A stretch of DNA of 34,630 nt from an archaeon (GTDB taxonomy: Archaea > Thermoproteota > Nitrososphaeria > Nitrososphaerales > CADDZS01), in assembly GCA_029850555.1 (NCBI GenBank), contig JARCRS010000090.1, forward strand, positions 1 through 34,630, written 5' to 3'. The notes under the pieces were generated by a model, which saw only the letters and a program-made list of their open reading frames with translations, made no database searches and had not been told where the DNA came from. Both the position numbers and the translations under genes were made by a program. This document shows positions 15,421 to 23,585 of this stretch, piece after piece; the stretch's first letter is position 1, and each line of letters opens with the position of its first letter.

Positions 15421-16491
15421 TTGTTGCTTGCGAACATTGAATTAGAATTAGCTCCCAAGGATGCATTCGAACAATTTGTTGCGCAGCTAAAAGACAGTCT
15501 TAAGACACGAAAAATAGAATTCAATTTAGGCGAAAAAGTAGAGATCCATCAGGGCCTCGTGAAAATTGGGCAAGTTGTGGTATGGCAGCCCCCTAAGAAA
15601 ATTGAAATTGATTGGTATACCGCCGCGACATGGAATCCTAACGATACGTCAAAGCTCAAGTTTGAATTCGAAGGGCTTCCAAATGGAGGAACGAGAATTA
15701 CCATAGAAAACGAAGGATGGGGAAGCCTTGTCGAAGATCGTGGAAATCGTCTATCGGAGTGGTTTGCAGATGAAATAGCTGCAAATCTCATCGACGCAAC
15801 TAGTCCGAGGCGGTTTGTGAACTGGCTAACAGACAGAAGAGCTCGAAGGCCGATGGGGGCTATGGCTCGAGAGGGTTACCGGGATCCTGTGTATCATCGC
15901 CCAAATTTCTTGGCACTCTTTGACTATCTTAAACTGAAGAAAGAAGATTATCTTCTCGAAGTGGGCTGCGGTGGGGGAGCTTTCCTCTTCGAAGCTCTGA
16001 AATCTGGTTGCAGGGCGGCTGCGATTGACCACAGTCCTGACATGGTGATGGTCGCCAAAGAACTGAATTCCTCGGCAATTGCGGAAAAGCGCCTAGAAAT
16101 ACTCGAATCAGAAGCCGAATCTCTTCCGTTTCCCGACGGTAAGTTCACCTGCGCTGTTTGTACTGGAGTCTTTGGTTTTATTGACAGGCCTGTCGTAGTA
16201 TTGTCCGAAGTATGCAGAGTGATGGTTAAAGGGGGCAGACTGATCGTATTCGTAAGTACTAAGGAGCTCAAGGGCACACCAGCAGCGCCGGAGCCTATCG
16301 CTTCCCAGCTGCACTTTTACGAAGATCAACAGCTTGTACAGCTAGCTCACCAAGGTGGCTTTGAGGAAGCGAGAGTTGAGAGAATTAGTTTTGAAGAGTA
16401 CGCACGCCAAGCCAAGATCCCTCAAGAAGCAATGGGCCTATTTTCCTCCGATGCTAGAAACGCTCAGCTTCTTTTAGCTCAGAAAATCTAG
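15421..16491 (+). CDS. SRPBCC (AHSA1-like) domain fused to SAM methyltransferase
   Basis: 356 residues. Residues 1-135 look like an SRPBCC/AHSA1 ligand-binding domain (ELELAPKDAFEQFVAQLKD, IDWYTAATW, KFEFEGLPNGGTRITIENEGW, then the long C-terminal helix). Residues about 150-350 are a class I methyltransferase with motif I LLEVGCGGGAFLFEA (178-192), AAAIDHSPDMV, LESEAESLPFPDGKF and a ubiE-like VLSEVCRVMVKGGRLIVFV. The SRPBCC cavity could hold the hydrophobic substrate for the methyltransferase. Two adjacent TTG codons are possible starts, both served by the SD site. It follows the previous gene by 24 nt and precedes the next by 15 nt, so co-transcription is very likely. Confidence 0.9.
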   Translation: MLLANIELELAPKDAFEQFVAQLKDSLKTRKIEFNLGEKVEIHQGLVKIGQVVVWQPPKKIEIDWYTAATWNPNDTSKLKFEFEGLPNGGTRITIENEGWGSLVEDRGNRLSEWFADEIAANLIDATSPRRFVNWLTDRRARRPMGAMAREGYRDPVYHRPNFLALFDYLKLKKEDYLLEVGCGGGAFLFEALKSGCRAAAIDHSPDMVMVAKELNSSAIAEKRLEILESEAESLPFPDGKFTCAVCTGVFGFIDRPVVVLSEVCRVMVKGGRLIVFVSTKELKGTPAAPEPIASQLHFYEDQQLVQLAHQGGFEEARVERISFEEYARQAKIPQEAMGLFSSDARNAQLLLAQKI

Positions 16492-16506
16492 ACTAAAATT
16501 ATTGAA

Positions 16507-17169
16507 GTGAGTTCCGCCAATTTGGAACTAGGGGATAAGCTTGCAGATACTTGGCTCTATTGGTATTGGGGCAAAGAAGGGAAGATAGATCCAGAGCTTC
16601 CGGATATCGCAGATCTTTTTGCAAAGAACAAAGTCTCCACAATTTTAGATCTTGGCTGTGGAACCGGGAGGCATTCTATATTTCTTGCAAAGAAGGGATT
16701 CAACGTCTTCGGTCTCGATCAGTCTGAAAAGGCGATCAGAAGAGCAAAAGAGCTTGCTGAAAATGAAAAATTGATAGTAAATTTTAGAGTTTGGAATATG
16801 ATAGACTTTCCTTATCAATACGACAACTCTTTTTTCTCAGCTGTTATTTCAACCAAGGTTATTCATCATACAACAAAGGAGAATGTCAACAAAGTCGCGA
16901 GTGAGATTTCAAGAATAACAAAAAATGGAGGTTATCTGTTTCTTGAGGTTCCTACTTTTGAAAAGCTAAAACGGCTTGAAAGTGAGGGGCAACGTTATGA
17001 GGATCTCGGGAATGGGACCGTAATCTTTCTTGACGGCGAAGAAAAAGGAGTTCCACATCATTATTTCACAGAGGAAGAACTACTATCTACTTTTTCCGAG
17101 TACAAAGTGCTGGATCTTCATACGAGGGAGGAACACTATCGCCTAACTGGCGTCAAGAATCAAGATTAA
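16507..17169 (+). CDS. class I SAM-dependent methyltransferase
   Basis: 220 residues from a GTG. Motif I is TILDLGCGTGRHSIFLAKKG (about 45-64), followed by VFGLDQSEKAIRRAKELA, NMIDFPYQYDNSFFSAVIST and VASEISRITKNGGYLFLEV. The N-terminus WLYWYWGKEGKIDPELP resembles tellurite-resistance/ubiE-like small methyltransferases. The C-terminal half has FLDGEEKGVPHHYFTEEEL, typical for the substrate-side loop. Third and last of the methyltransferase run, 15 nt after the fusion gene. Confidence 0.9.
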   Translation: MSSANLELGDKLADTWLYWYWGKEGKIDPELPDIADLFAKNKVSTILDLGCGTGRHSIFLAKKGFNVFGLDQSEKAIRRAKELAENEKLIVNFRVWNMIDFPYQYDNSFFSAVISTKVIHHTTKENVNKVASEISRITKNGGYLFLEVPTFEKLKRLESEGQRYEDLGNGTVIFLDGEEKGVPHHYFTEEELLSTFSEYKVLDLHTREEHYRLTGVKNQD

Positions 17170-17258
17170 TTGGAAAAAGTAGCTCGATAGCTATTCTCAG
17201 TAAGCAGGATTATATGTCCTCGGACACCATTGCGTCTTTGTCATTGTAAGGAAGCTTT

Positions 17259-17462
17259 CTATTCAACGACAGCTGGTTCAGAACTTAGCTTAGTTTGCTC
17301 TCTCACCCACTCGTCTATTTCGTCACGAAGCCGAAGCGCATCTTCTGTGGAAAGAGAGATCACGGATATACCAAAATAATGATCCGCTCTAATTTGAAGA
17401 CAGTCCAATTTTCCCGCTAGGTCAATTTCTTTAAGTTGCCTATGTTGGCCAAGTTTTACCAA
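17259..17462 (-). CDS. 67-residue protein, unknown
   Basis: From a TTG, bounded upstream by an in-frame TGA. The sequence has alternating strand and helix character: LDCLQIRADHYFGISVISL then STEDALRLRDEIDEWVREQ, a clear amphipathic helix. It could be a small beta-alpha domain. No motif or family is recognised and no SD site is evident. The protein-like composition and isolated location favour a real gene. Confidence 0.5.
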   Translation of the reverse strand: MVKLGQHRQLKEIDLAGKLDCLQIRADHYFGISVISLSTEDALRLRDEIDEWVREQTKLSSEPAVVE

Positions 17463-17611
17463 GTCGACTTTCAGCTCTCAACTATGGATCACTAAGATTG
17501 GCTCCGATAAAATACTGATAGGAGAGGTCTCTGTGGCAATAATATGGAAGAAATGTTAGAAGCTTAAACCTTTAGAGAAGTCGTGCTCAGCAAAGACTCT
17601 TTTTATGACGA

Positions 17612-17633
17612 TTCTATACTATTAGCTATAGAA
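17612..17633. repeat. inverted repeat upstream of a small gene
   Basis: TTCTATA and TATAGAA form perfect 7-bp arms separated by 8 nt. It lies about 62-83 nt before the ATG at 17695 and could be an operator or overlap a promoter. A run of seven T follows at 17671-17677. Confidence 0.35.
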
Positions 17634-17694
17634 CCATTTGGCTTTGCCATTTATCTGAGATGCTTTTGCATTTTTTTGTTGTGGAGAAAGCAAG

Positions 17695-17898
17695 ATGGAG
17701 AACAAAGGCAGCTCTCAACATGAGTGTACTTTTCCGAAGGCTGACGCAATAGAGAGTGCCAATGAAATCGATGAGTTACTCTCAGGTCACGATTGGAAAT
17801 TAGAGTCGGCCAAAGATTATGCTGGCGGGTTGCTTGCAATTTTAACTTGCGAGATATGCAAAGCGAACCGGGCCATGATTATCAATTGCCCGGCCTGA
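17695..17898 (+). CDS. 67-residue Cys-containing protein, unknown
   Basis: From ATG with a GGAG sequence (17683-17686) at good spacing. Residues include HEC near the N-terminus, an acidic helix (ADAIESANEIDELLSGHDW), and LTCEICKANRAMIINCPA, so a C-x2-C pair plus C-terminal Cys and N-terminal His/Cys could form a zinc site. Small zinc-binding proteins of this kind are common in the phylum. Function unknown. Confidence 0.6.
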   Translation: MENKGSSQHECTFPKADAIESANEIDELLSGHDWKLESAKDYAGGLLAILTCEICKANRAMIINCPA

Positions 17899-18073
17899 AT
17901 TTGAGCTAAGCTCCTTCTTATTCCGAGATTCGGATTAGAATTGCCAAACTTCTAGTCTATCATCTTTCATTAGACACTCGGAACCTGCACTCTCAAATGA
18001 AAAATCGGAACACTTAAGTTACAGTAAAAATGCAGTAACAGGTCCAGAAATGTACAAGGAGCTCGGTTAGAAA

Positions 18074-18955
18074 ATGGAAGAATTAGAACTAGTTCAGAAA
18101 AACGGAGAGAATAGATTTTCAACTGATATTGAGCGCGAAGAATCCTCAGTATTAGCAGAAGCAACGACACCCAAAGCCCAGAATGGAAAGAGAAATCCAC
18201 CTGCGAGAAACACATCTAGGTTTTGGTTTGAGCGATTTCTTGCAATAATTCAAAGGCAGAATCCGAGCGTGATTGATTCGTCTTTTTTGAGCCAGGTAGC
18301 GCCGAATAACGAGGGAAAACTGCTCGCACAGCTCAAATTTCTTCATGTTATAGACGAGGAGGGTAAACCTACGGAGCTTCTTTCAATGCTTAACATGGTG
18401 GGCGCGGAGCAGAAGAAAGGATTCCAGAAAATGATCCGCGAATCCTATGGCGAACTGATGTCAGAAATTGTCGTTGAAAAGGCCGTTCCTGATGATCTGG
18501 TAAATTTCTTCATTCGACGCTACGCTTTTAGTCGAGACAAAGCTATCAATGCCACAAAGTTCTTTCTTTATCTTGCCGAAAAGGGAGCGCTCACCGTATC
18601 TTCCGAGCTCTCCTCTCTATTGACAGAAAAAAGCGCAAACGCAGCTCCAACAGTATCAGCTTCCACATCATCGTTAAATTCAGTACCAAGACTCACAGTT
18701 GAAAGAACTACTAGACCTGGCCGAGAATCACGAATTTATTCAACTAGTCTCCCTAAAAAATCTCGTCGTGATTTCGAAGGTAACTCATCGCCTACAATTC
18801 AAACAGTGATTAACATTACACTTGACAAAGATACTCCCAAAGAGTACTGGGATCGAGTTCTGGCACTGATTGGAGAAAACAAGAATGAACGATCCAGCGA
18901 GATTCCAATCTCAGAGTCTTCATCGCAGCAACACGAAAATGGAAACTCGCCCTAA
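18074..18955 (+). CDS. DUF5343-like protein
   Basis: 293 residues from ATG. The central part (about 47-180) resembles DUF5343: FLSQVAPNNEGKLLAQLKFL, HVIDEEGKPTELLSML, KMIRESYGELM and a further helical half. A Ser/Thr/Arg-rich linker follows, then a short strand-helix element VINITLDKDTPKEYWDRVL that in my recollection also closes DUF5343 proteins. The N-terminus is polar and likely disordered. No catalytic motif is visible; the helical repeats resemble winged-helix DNA-associated domains. It ends convergently with the topoisomerase gene, the two stops sharing bases at 18952-18955. Function unknown. Confidence 0.75.
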   Translation: MEELELVQKNGENRFSTDIEREESSVLAEATTPKAQNGKRNPPARNTSRFWFERFLAIIQRQNPSVIDSSFLSQVAPNNEGKLLAQLKFLHVIDEEGKPTELLSMLNMVGAEQKKGFQKMIRESYGELMSEIVVEKAVPDDLVNFFIRRYAFSRDKAINATKFFLYLAEKGALTVSSELSSLLTEKSANAAPTVSASTSSLNSVPRLTVERTTRPGRESRIYSTSLPKKSRRDFEGNSSPTIQTVINITLDKDTPKEYWDRVLALIGENKNERSSEIPISESSSQQHENGNSP

Positions 18956-20601
18956 AACTGCCGCTTCTCCACCTTCACTGTTACTTCGGCTGGTTGGGGG
19001 GCCTGTACACGCGCAGCCTCTCCGTCCACCCATGCCATTTTCCTTTGCAGTGTAGCAGTATACAACACCTTCCAATCTAATTTTATTCTATCCGCCCAGC
19101 TCTTGAATACGCGAGGATCAATATAGTTTCGAAGAGAAGTGTTGAGATTGTAATCTTTGGTTTGTTCGCTGAGTTCAATTTGTTTCTTGAGTTTTGCGAT
19201 TCGTAGTTTCAGTTTCTCTTTCTGTCTGTCTGTTTTTGGGATGCTCTGCTCCAATTGAGCTAGCCTATCTTTTTTCTTCTGAAGCGTTTGCTCAAACGTC
19301 TTTGGAGGCGTTCTCTTGTGATTACATTTCAATGCGGCTTCAAGATTGGCAAGGCGTGCCTCGTAGATCTTGTCGTGCTCAGGTGTTCCATCTGGGAATG
19401 CACTGTGCTCTTTTAGATAGTCTTTGACTACGGAAGTCGCAATGTACGTGCGGAAGACTTTGGCTGTTAGCCCTTGAGAAGCTTTTCCAAAAAATTCGTT
19501 CACATGCCTTGATGTTATTCCATCAAAGATAAGATCTTCGGGCTGCTTACCTTTGCAGAATTCTTTCAAGTTTTCAATTGCAATGCCTTCGCTAGGGCTG
19601 ACCTCAAGAGTTTTCTGCCAGCGGACATAATCTTTTCCAAAGAAATCAAAGTCTACCGTGTTCGGCCTGGGGAAAATCAGATGCTCTACTCTTAGAGTCG
19701 AGGCTCCAACAGTATCGGCCTCGTCTTCATCTTTTTCATCTCCGACTCTCATAGCGAGTCTGTGGATCAAAAAACAAGCCGTCGCTATTTTGCGTTCTTT
19801 TGGATCTTTTGATTTCATCGCTTTCAAGATGAACGAGTCGACCTTCCTGATGTCTTTCTCTAGCCTCTGCGCCTTGTCGTACTTGCTCTTGTCGCGCATC
19901 TGCCGCAAGCTCGAAGAATCATGCAGCCAGATGTACTTGACTTTGCCTGTGAGTTTATCCGTCCAGCAAGCAACCCACATATTGTGGGGCTCGTGAACTA
20001 TCTTCCACTTGCCCTTTGGAACTTGAGCGTTCTTATCCAGGTTCAGCGTTACATCTTCTTCCAATATTCTAGGTTTCCAGTGGCCGCGGATCGGAATCTG
20101 GCCACGCCCCATATAGATTCCTGGAGGCTCAACGACCCAGTTTGCGATCTCGGTTTTTACGCCATCTACCAGAGCATAACCAAACTTCTCCTTTAGCTCG
20201 AGTCTCTTTTTCTTTCTCTCAGCAGCGAGAGTTTTCTTTTGTTCTTTTGTGAGTTCGGCCTTCTCTGGCAAAGTTGGAAAAATAATGTCGGAGATCTTTG
20301 CGTTTCTGTATTTTTCAGGGAATAGCTTCAAAAAATCAGACAGGAAGTTCTTTTGAAAAACAGGATCTTCGACGTAAGGAGTGCCTATCTTCTTTGCCCA
20401 GGCTACTGCCATTTCTTCCTGGGCCAAGTTCATTACGATTTTTTCTCCTTTAATCGAAATCGTGTTTGTCCTTGGATCAGATTTGTATGACTCTGGAAAT
20501 ACGACTCCGTTGTGGGATAACGTCGCCCATTGCTTCTTTTTCGAGCTAACTCGAGTCTGCTCCTCCTCGGGCTCCTCTTCCTCTGATTCGATTTCTACCA
20601 T
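18952..20601 (-). CDS. eukaryote-type DNA topoisomerase IB
   Basis: 549 residues from ATG, with a short acidic N-terminus instead of the long eukaryotic one. The core has PPGIYMGRGQIPIRGHWKPR-type sequence, HDSSSLRQMRDKSKYDKAQRL, MRVGDEKDEDEADTVGASTL and RVEHL, and AKVFRTYIATSVV. After a coiled-coil linker (about 410-470) comes the active-site motif SLRNYIDPRVFKSWA, with catalytic Tyr493 and then LYTATLQRKMAWV. These match eukaryotic nuclear topoisomerase I, which nicks one strand, forms a 3'-phosphotyrosine and relaxes supercoils. In archaea this enzyme is characteristic of Thaumarchaeota and near relatives, so it is the best taxonomic marker here. The gene is complete. Confidence 0.97.
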   Translation of the reverse strand: MVEIESEEEEPEEEQTRVSSKKKQWATLSHNGVVFPESYKSDPRTNTISIKGEKIVMNLAQEEMAVAWAKKIGTPYVEDPVFQKNFLSDFLKLFPEKYRNAKISDIIFPTLPEKAELTKEQKKTLAAERKKKRLELKEKFGYALVDGVKTEIANWVVEPPGIYMGRGQIPIRGHWKPRILEEDVTLNLDKNAQVPKGKWKIVHEPHNMWVACWTDKLTGKVKYIWLHDSSSLRQMRDKSKYDKAQRLEKDIRKVDSFILKAMKSKDPKERKIATACFLIHRLAMRVGDEKDEDEADTVGASTLRVEHLIFPRPNTVDFDFFGKDYVRWQKTLEVSPSEGIAIENLKEFCKGKQPEDLIFDGITSRHVNEFFGKASQGLTAKVFRTYIATSVVKDYLKEHSAFPDGTPEHDKIYEARLANLEAALKCNHKRTPPKTFEQTLQKKKDRLAQLEQSIPKTDRQKEKLKLRIAKLKKQIELSEQTKDYNLNTSLRNYIDPRVFKSWADRIKLDWKVLYTATLQRKMAWVDGEAARVQAPQPAEVTVKVEKRQF

Positions 20602-20745
20602 TACCTTTTAATCACCAAGGAGATAAATTGCCAAAGCTCAAAATAGCAAAAGCTTAATTCCAGCTATGCGCAATATCTAGGCCAGGACCCGCTCTTAAAG
20701 ATATATCAAATTCGTCAAAGTCCGCGAAATTCAATCACAAAAATC

Positions 20746-21207
20746 TCATGTTACTGGAACAAAATCATCCGGAGATTTGAATATTCGAAGAATGGCATGG
20801 CTCTTGCTGTCTCGAAATACTTTTCCATACTTTGTCCGAAGGTTCGCAATGTACTGATCGTACTCCTTCGTATTTCGAAACGCCAGGATCTGCATGATAT
20901 CCCACTCGCCTGTCACTGAAGCATCCATTAGAACGTGATGACTTGCTCTAAAATCGTCTAGAGCCGCAGATAATAGCGCTTCGTCGAAAGATCCCAACTT
21001 CAGAAACAGTACGAAGAATATATTGTATCCAAGCTTAGAGTAGTCTATCTTCGCGCGGAATCCGTCAATAATCTTTCTTTTCTCGAGTTTCGTGATTCTA
21101 GACGCAACAGTCTGCCTTGTGACTCCAATCTTCTCGGCAAGTTTCTTTGTCGATTGCGAAGAGTTCTTAGCAAGCTCATTAAGTAATTTGGCATCAATTT
21201 GGTCCAT
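20746..21207 (-). CDS. Lrp/AsnC-family transcriptional regulator
   Basis: 153 residues from ATG at 21207 (an upstream TTG at 21219 is less likely). The N-terminal helix-turn-helix is MDQIDAKLLNELAKNSSQST and KKLAEKIGVTRQTVASRITKL split around the turn, followed by the beta linker GFRAKIDYSKLGYN and a C-terminal ligand/oligomerisation domain with VTGEWDIMQILAF. Such regulators respond to amino acids or other metabolites. It is divergent from SAH hydrolase, and a TTAACA-CAA-TGTTAA palindrome lies 16-30 nt upstream over its probable TATA box, so autoregulation is likely. Confidence 0.94.
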   Translation of the reverse strand: MDQIDAKLLNELAKNSSQSTKKLAEKIGVTRQTVASRITKLEKRKIIDGFRAKIDYSKLGYNIFFVLFLKLGSFDEALLSAALDDFRASHHVLMDASVTGEWDIMQILAFRNTKEYDQYIANLRTKYGKVFRDSKSHAILRIFKSPDDFVPVT

Positions 21208-21222
21208 TTCTCGACTCAAGAG

Positions 21223-21269
21223 TTAACACAATGTTAAATTAGAATCTCGATCATGCATTAATGTGTTAA
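21223..21269. promoter_or_regulatory. palindromic Lrp operator candidate in divergent promoter region
   Basis: TTAACACAATGTTAA (21223-21237) is a perfect palindrome of two 6-bp arms around CAA. A related half-site TGTGTTAA at 21262-21269 is the exact inverse complement of TTAACACA (21223-21230), and lies 39 bp away, a bit under four helical turns. The first element covers the likely TATA region of the Lrp gene. The spacing suits an octameric or tetrameric Lrp wrap between this gene and ahcY. Confidence 0.6.
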
Positions 21270-21300
21270 ACAAAGCTTTCAATTTCTTTACTTCTGACAA

Positions 21301-21310
21301 CTCTTAAATC
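21301..21310 (+). promoter_or_regulatory. TATA-like box for SAH hydrolase
   Basis: CTCTTAAATC lies about 50 nt before the ATG at 21357. A start of transcription near 21331-21335 would exclude the in-frame GTG at 21318 as start codon and leave a leader of about 24 nt. Confidence 0.45.
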
Positions 21311-21356
21311 GTAATTCGTGCTTAATGTAGGATTAATATCTTTAGAAGTTGAGATT

Positions 21357-22607
21357 ATGAGCAAAATCAAAGACCCTTCACTCGCGCCTTCCGGTAGGAA
21401 AAAAATCGAATGGGCTGAATCTAGGATGCCCGTTCTGATGAAATTACGATCTACTCATGCAAAGAAAAAAACGCTGTCGGGCTTTAGGATTTCAGGCTGC
21501 CTTCATGTCACAAAAGAAACTGCAGTTCTAGTTGAAACATTCAAGGCAGCAGGAGCCGAGGTTGCATGGTCGGGTTGTAATCCTCTCTCAACTCAGGATG
21601 ACGTCTCGGCAGCCCTAGATGCTAACGATATTGAAGTCTTTGCATGGCGCGGACTCACTCCTAAAGAATACTACTGGAGTATTGAAGAGACTCTTAAAAT
21701 CAAGCCTCATTTGACTCTCGACGACGGCGCTGATCTCATCTTCACAGTTCACAAGAAACATATTGAATATCTGAGTGCTTTGCAAGGGGGTACGGAAGAA
21801 ACAACTACTGGTGTCCACAGGATTAGGGCGATGGCCAAAGATGGCAAACTAAAGTATCCAATCATTGCTGTAAATGATGCAGAAACGAAATCAGATTTTG
21901 ACAACGTCTACGGTACAGGTCAGAGCGCTATCGATGGAGTGATACGGGCTACAAATGTTCTCTTCGCGGGAAAAAACGTTGTTATCTCTGGATACGGTCA
22001 TTGTGGGAAAGGTCTCTCTTCAAGGGCTAGAGGATTTGGCGCGAAAGTAATCGTGACTGAAGTCGATCCAATCCAAGCGTTGCGTGCAAGAATGGAAGGC
22101 TACGATGTTATGACCATGGACAAGGCGGCAAAAGTCGGAGATATTTTCATCACAGCTACTGGTTGCAAAGATGTGATTACGAAAGATCATTTCGCTCAGA
22201 TGAAAGACGGAGCAATACTTGCCAATGCTGGGCATTTCAATGTTGAATATTCCATTGGAGATCTCGATTCTCTAGCAAAGAAGAAAAGAGAAATTAGACC
22301 AGACAACGTAGAGTATACGCTTCCTAGCGGAAAGAAACTATACGCACTAGCGGAGGGAAGACTCGTGAATCTCGCTGCTGCGGAAGGACATCCAAGCGAA
22401 GTGATGGACATGAGTTTCGCAAATCAGTTTCTCTCGATTTTGAGACTTGCGAAAGAAGGAAAGAATCTGAGACCGTATGTTTACGAGATTCCGAGATCCC
22501 AAGACGAGGAAGTGGCGCGTCTGAAACTCGAAAGTATGGGAATGGAGATAGATTCTCTTTCAAAGGAGCAAAAGGATTACCTTTCTGGCTGGGAGCAAGG
22601 TACTTAG
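21357..22607 (+). CDS. ahcY: S-adenosyl-L-homocysteine hydrolase
   Basis: 416 residues from ATG at 21357, the normal archaeal length. It splits S-adenosylhomocysteine into adenosine and homocysteine with bound NAD, relieving product inhibition of methyltransferases. Key features are CLHVTKETAVLVETF, SGCNPLSTQDDVSAAL, the lysine-containing NDAETKSDFDNVYGTGQS, the Rossmann motif SGYGHCGKGLSSRARGFGA, and the C-terminal EGRLVNLAAAEGHPSEVMDM. Substrate-binding and NAD-binding signatures are intact. It is divergent from the Lrp regulator, a likely controller. At least five SAM methyltransferases occur in the window, so demand for this enzyme is plain, though they are not in one operon. Confidence 0.97.
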   Translation: MSKIKDPSLAPSGRKKIEWAESRMPVLMKLRSTHAKKKTLSGFRISGCLHVTKETAVLVETFKAAGAEVAWSGCNPLSTQDDVSAALDANDIEVFAWRGLTPKEYYWSIEETLKIKPHLTLDDGADLIFTVHKKHIEYLSALQGGTEETTTGVHRIRAMAKDGKLKYPIIAVNDAETKSDFDNVYGTGQSAIDGVIRATNVLFAGKNVVISGYGHCGKGLSSRARGFGAKVIVTEVDPIQALRARMEGYDVMTMDKAAKVGDIFITATGCKDVITKDHFAQMKDGAILANAGHFNVEYSIGDLDSLAKKKREIRPDNVEYTLPSGKKLYALAEGRLVNLAAAEGHPSEVMDMSFANQFLSILRLAKEGKNLRPYVYEIPRSQDEEVARLKLESMGMEIDSLSKEQKDYLSGWEQGT

Positions 22608-22681
22608 AAAGTGCTTGTATACGAAGTATGCGCGATTCTTCGAATCAGTTAAGGCGTTATGACGTCTAACATTACTACTTA

Positions 22682-23425
22682 CTATCCTTTTTCGACTTTA
22701 TCGATAAGTAAGGGAACCTCAGTCAAATTATCTATTGCAAGATCCGCGATATCTACAATCTTTCTGATTTCTTCCTGATTCTTGAGACCATTTTTTGCGA
22801 CATGCCCTCGCATAAAAACCACTAATCCAAAACCCGCGTCTTTGGCTCCTGCGAGTTCTTCGCTTGCTCCATCGCCTACATAGACGGAGGATTGGGCCGG
22901 TGTTACTAGTCTATTCAACACAATAGAATATGCTTCATTTGAAGGCTTCATGTAACCAATCTCGCATGAAAAACACACTGCGTCAAATAACGACGCGAGA
23001 CTAGAATAAGGCCATGCGGAAACTTCTCTTTCGTCTACATTTGAAAGTATACCCAGTTTCATTCCATTATACTTGAGCTTAGCCAAGGTTTGACGAACCA
23101 TGGGATCAGGGTTTCGGATCGCCAAATCTTGATATCGCCCCAGTATAAACTCCGCAATCATAAGATCATCCTTTGAGCAGGGTTTCCCAGTTGTTTTCTG
23201 AACGTATTTCTCGACATAATCTAGAGTCTTTCTTGACCTAGAAGTGCATCTTTCGACAAGAGTTTCAGACCAGTATTTCGAAAATGCATCTTGATCGAGT
23301 TTGAAAAGTTCAGCGACCTTGCTAGTCCTTGTAAAATCCTTTGGTCTGTAATCTTCTGGATCAACAAGTGTATGAAATAGATCAAACACAACGGATCGGA
23401 CTTTGAAATGTTTGATCGCGCTCAT
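22682..23425 (-). CDS. HAD-superfamily hydrolase
   Basis: 247 residues from ATG. Motif I is VVFDLFHTLVD with nucleophile D15, but the position two after it is Phe rather than the general-acid Asp of ordinary phosphatases, a pattern shared with dehalogenase-type and some uncharacterised HAD proteins. Motif II is GILSNVD, motif III lysine GYMKPSNEAY, and motif IV YVGDGASEELAGAKDAG. The helical cap between motifs I and II (about 25-110) places it in HAD subfamily IA. Substrate unknown; the missing second Asp makes a classic phosphatase role less sure. Confidence 0.9.
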   Translation of the reverse strand: MSAIKHFKVRSVVFDLFHTLVDPEDYRPKDFTRTSKVAELFKLDQDAFSKYWSETLVERCTSRSRKTLDYVEKYVQKTTGKPCSKDDLMIAEFILGRYQDLAIRNPDPMVRQTLAKLKYNGMKLGILSNVDEREVSAWPYSSLASLFDAVCFSCEIGYMKPSNEAYSIVLNRLVTPAQSSVYVGDGASEELAGAKDAGFGLVVFMRGHVAKNGLKNQEEIRKIVDIADLAIDNLTEVPLLIDKVEKG

Positions 23426-23585
23426 TTTGTCATTCTTATCCCAGATTGCAGTTGCTTTACCCTGCGTTGCGTGTTTCTTTCAATGGAAATATTCATCTCA
23501 TAATGATATTCTTCACCTTTTTCTATTTTGTAGCCTCAACTAATATAGCAGCAAAATCAGGTTTCTGAAAGAAGACGAACAAAGT

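Noticed and set aside
18870-19055. 61-residue plus-strand frame
   Set aside because: It straddles the convergent gene ends and has no start signal; chance frame.
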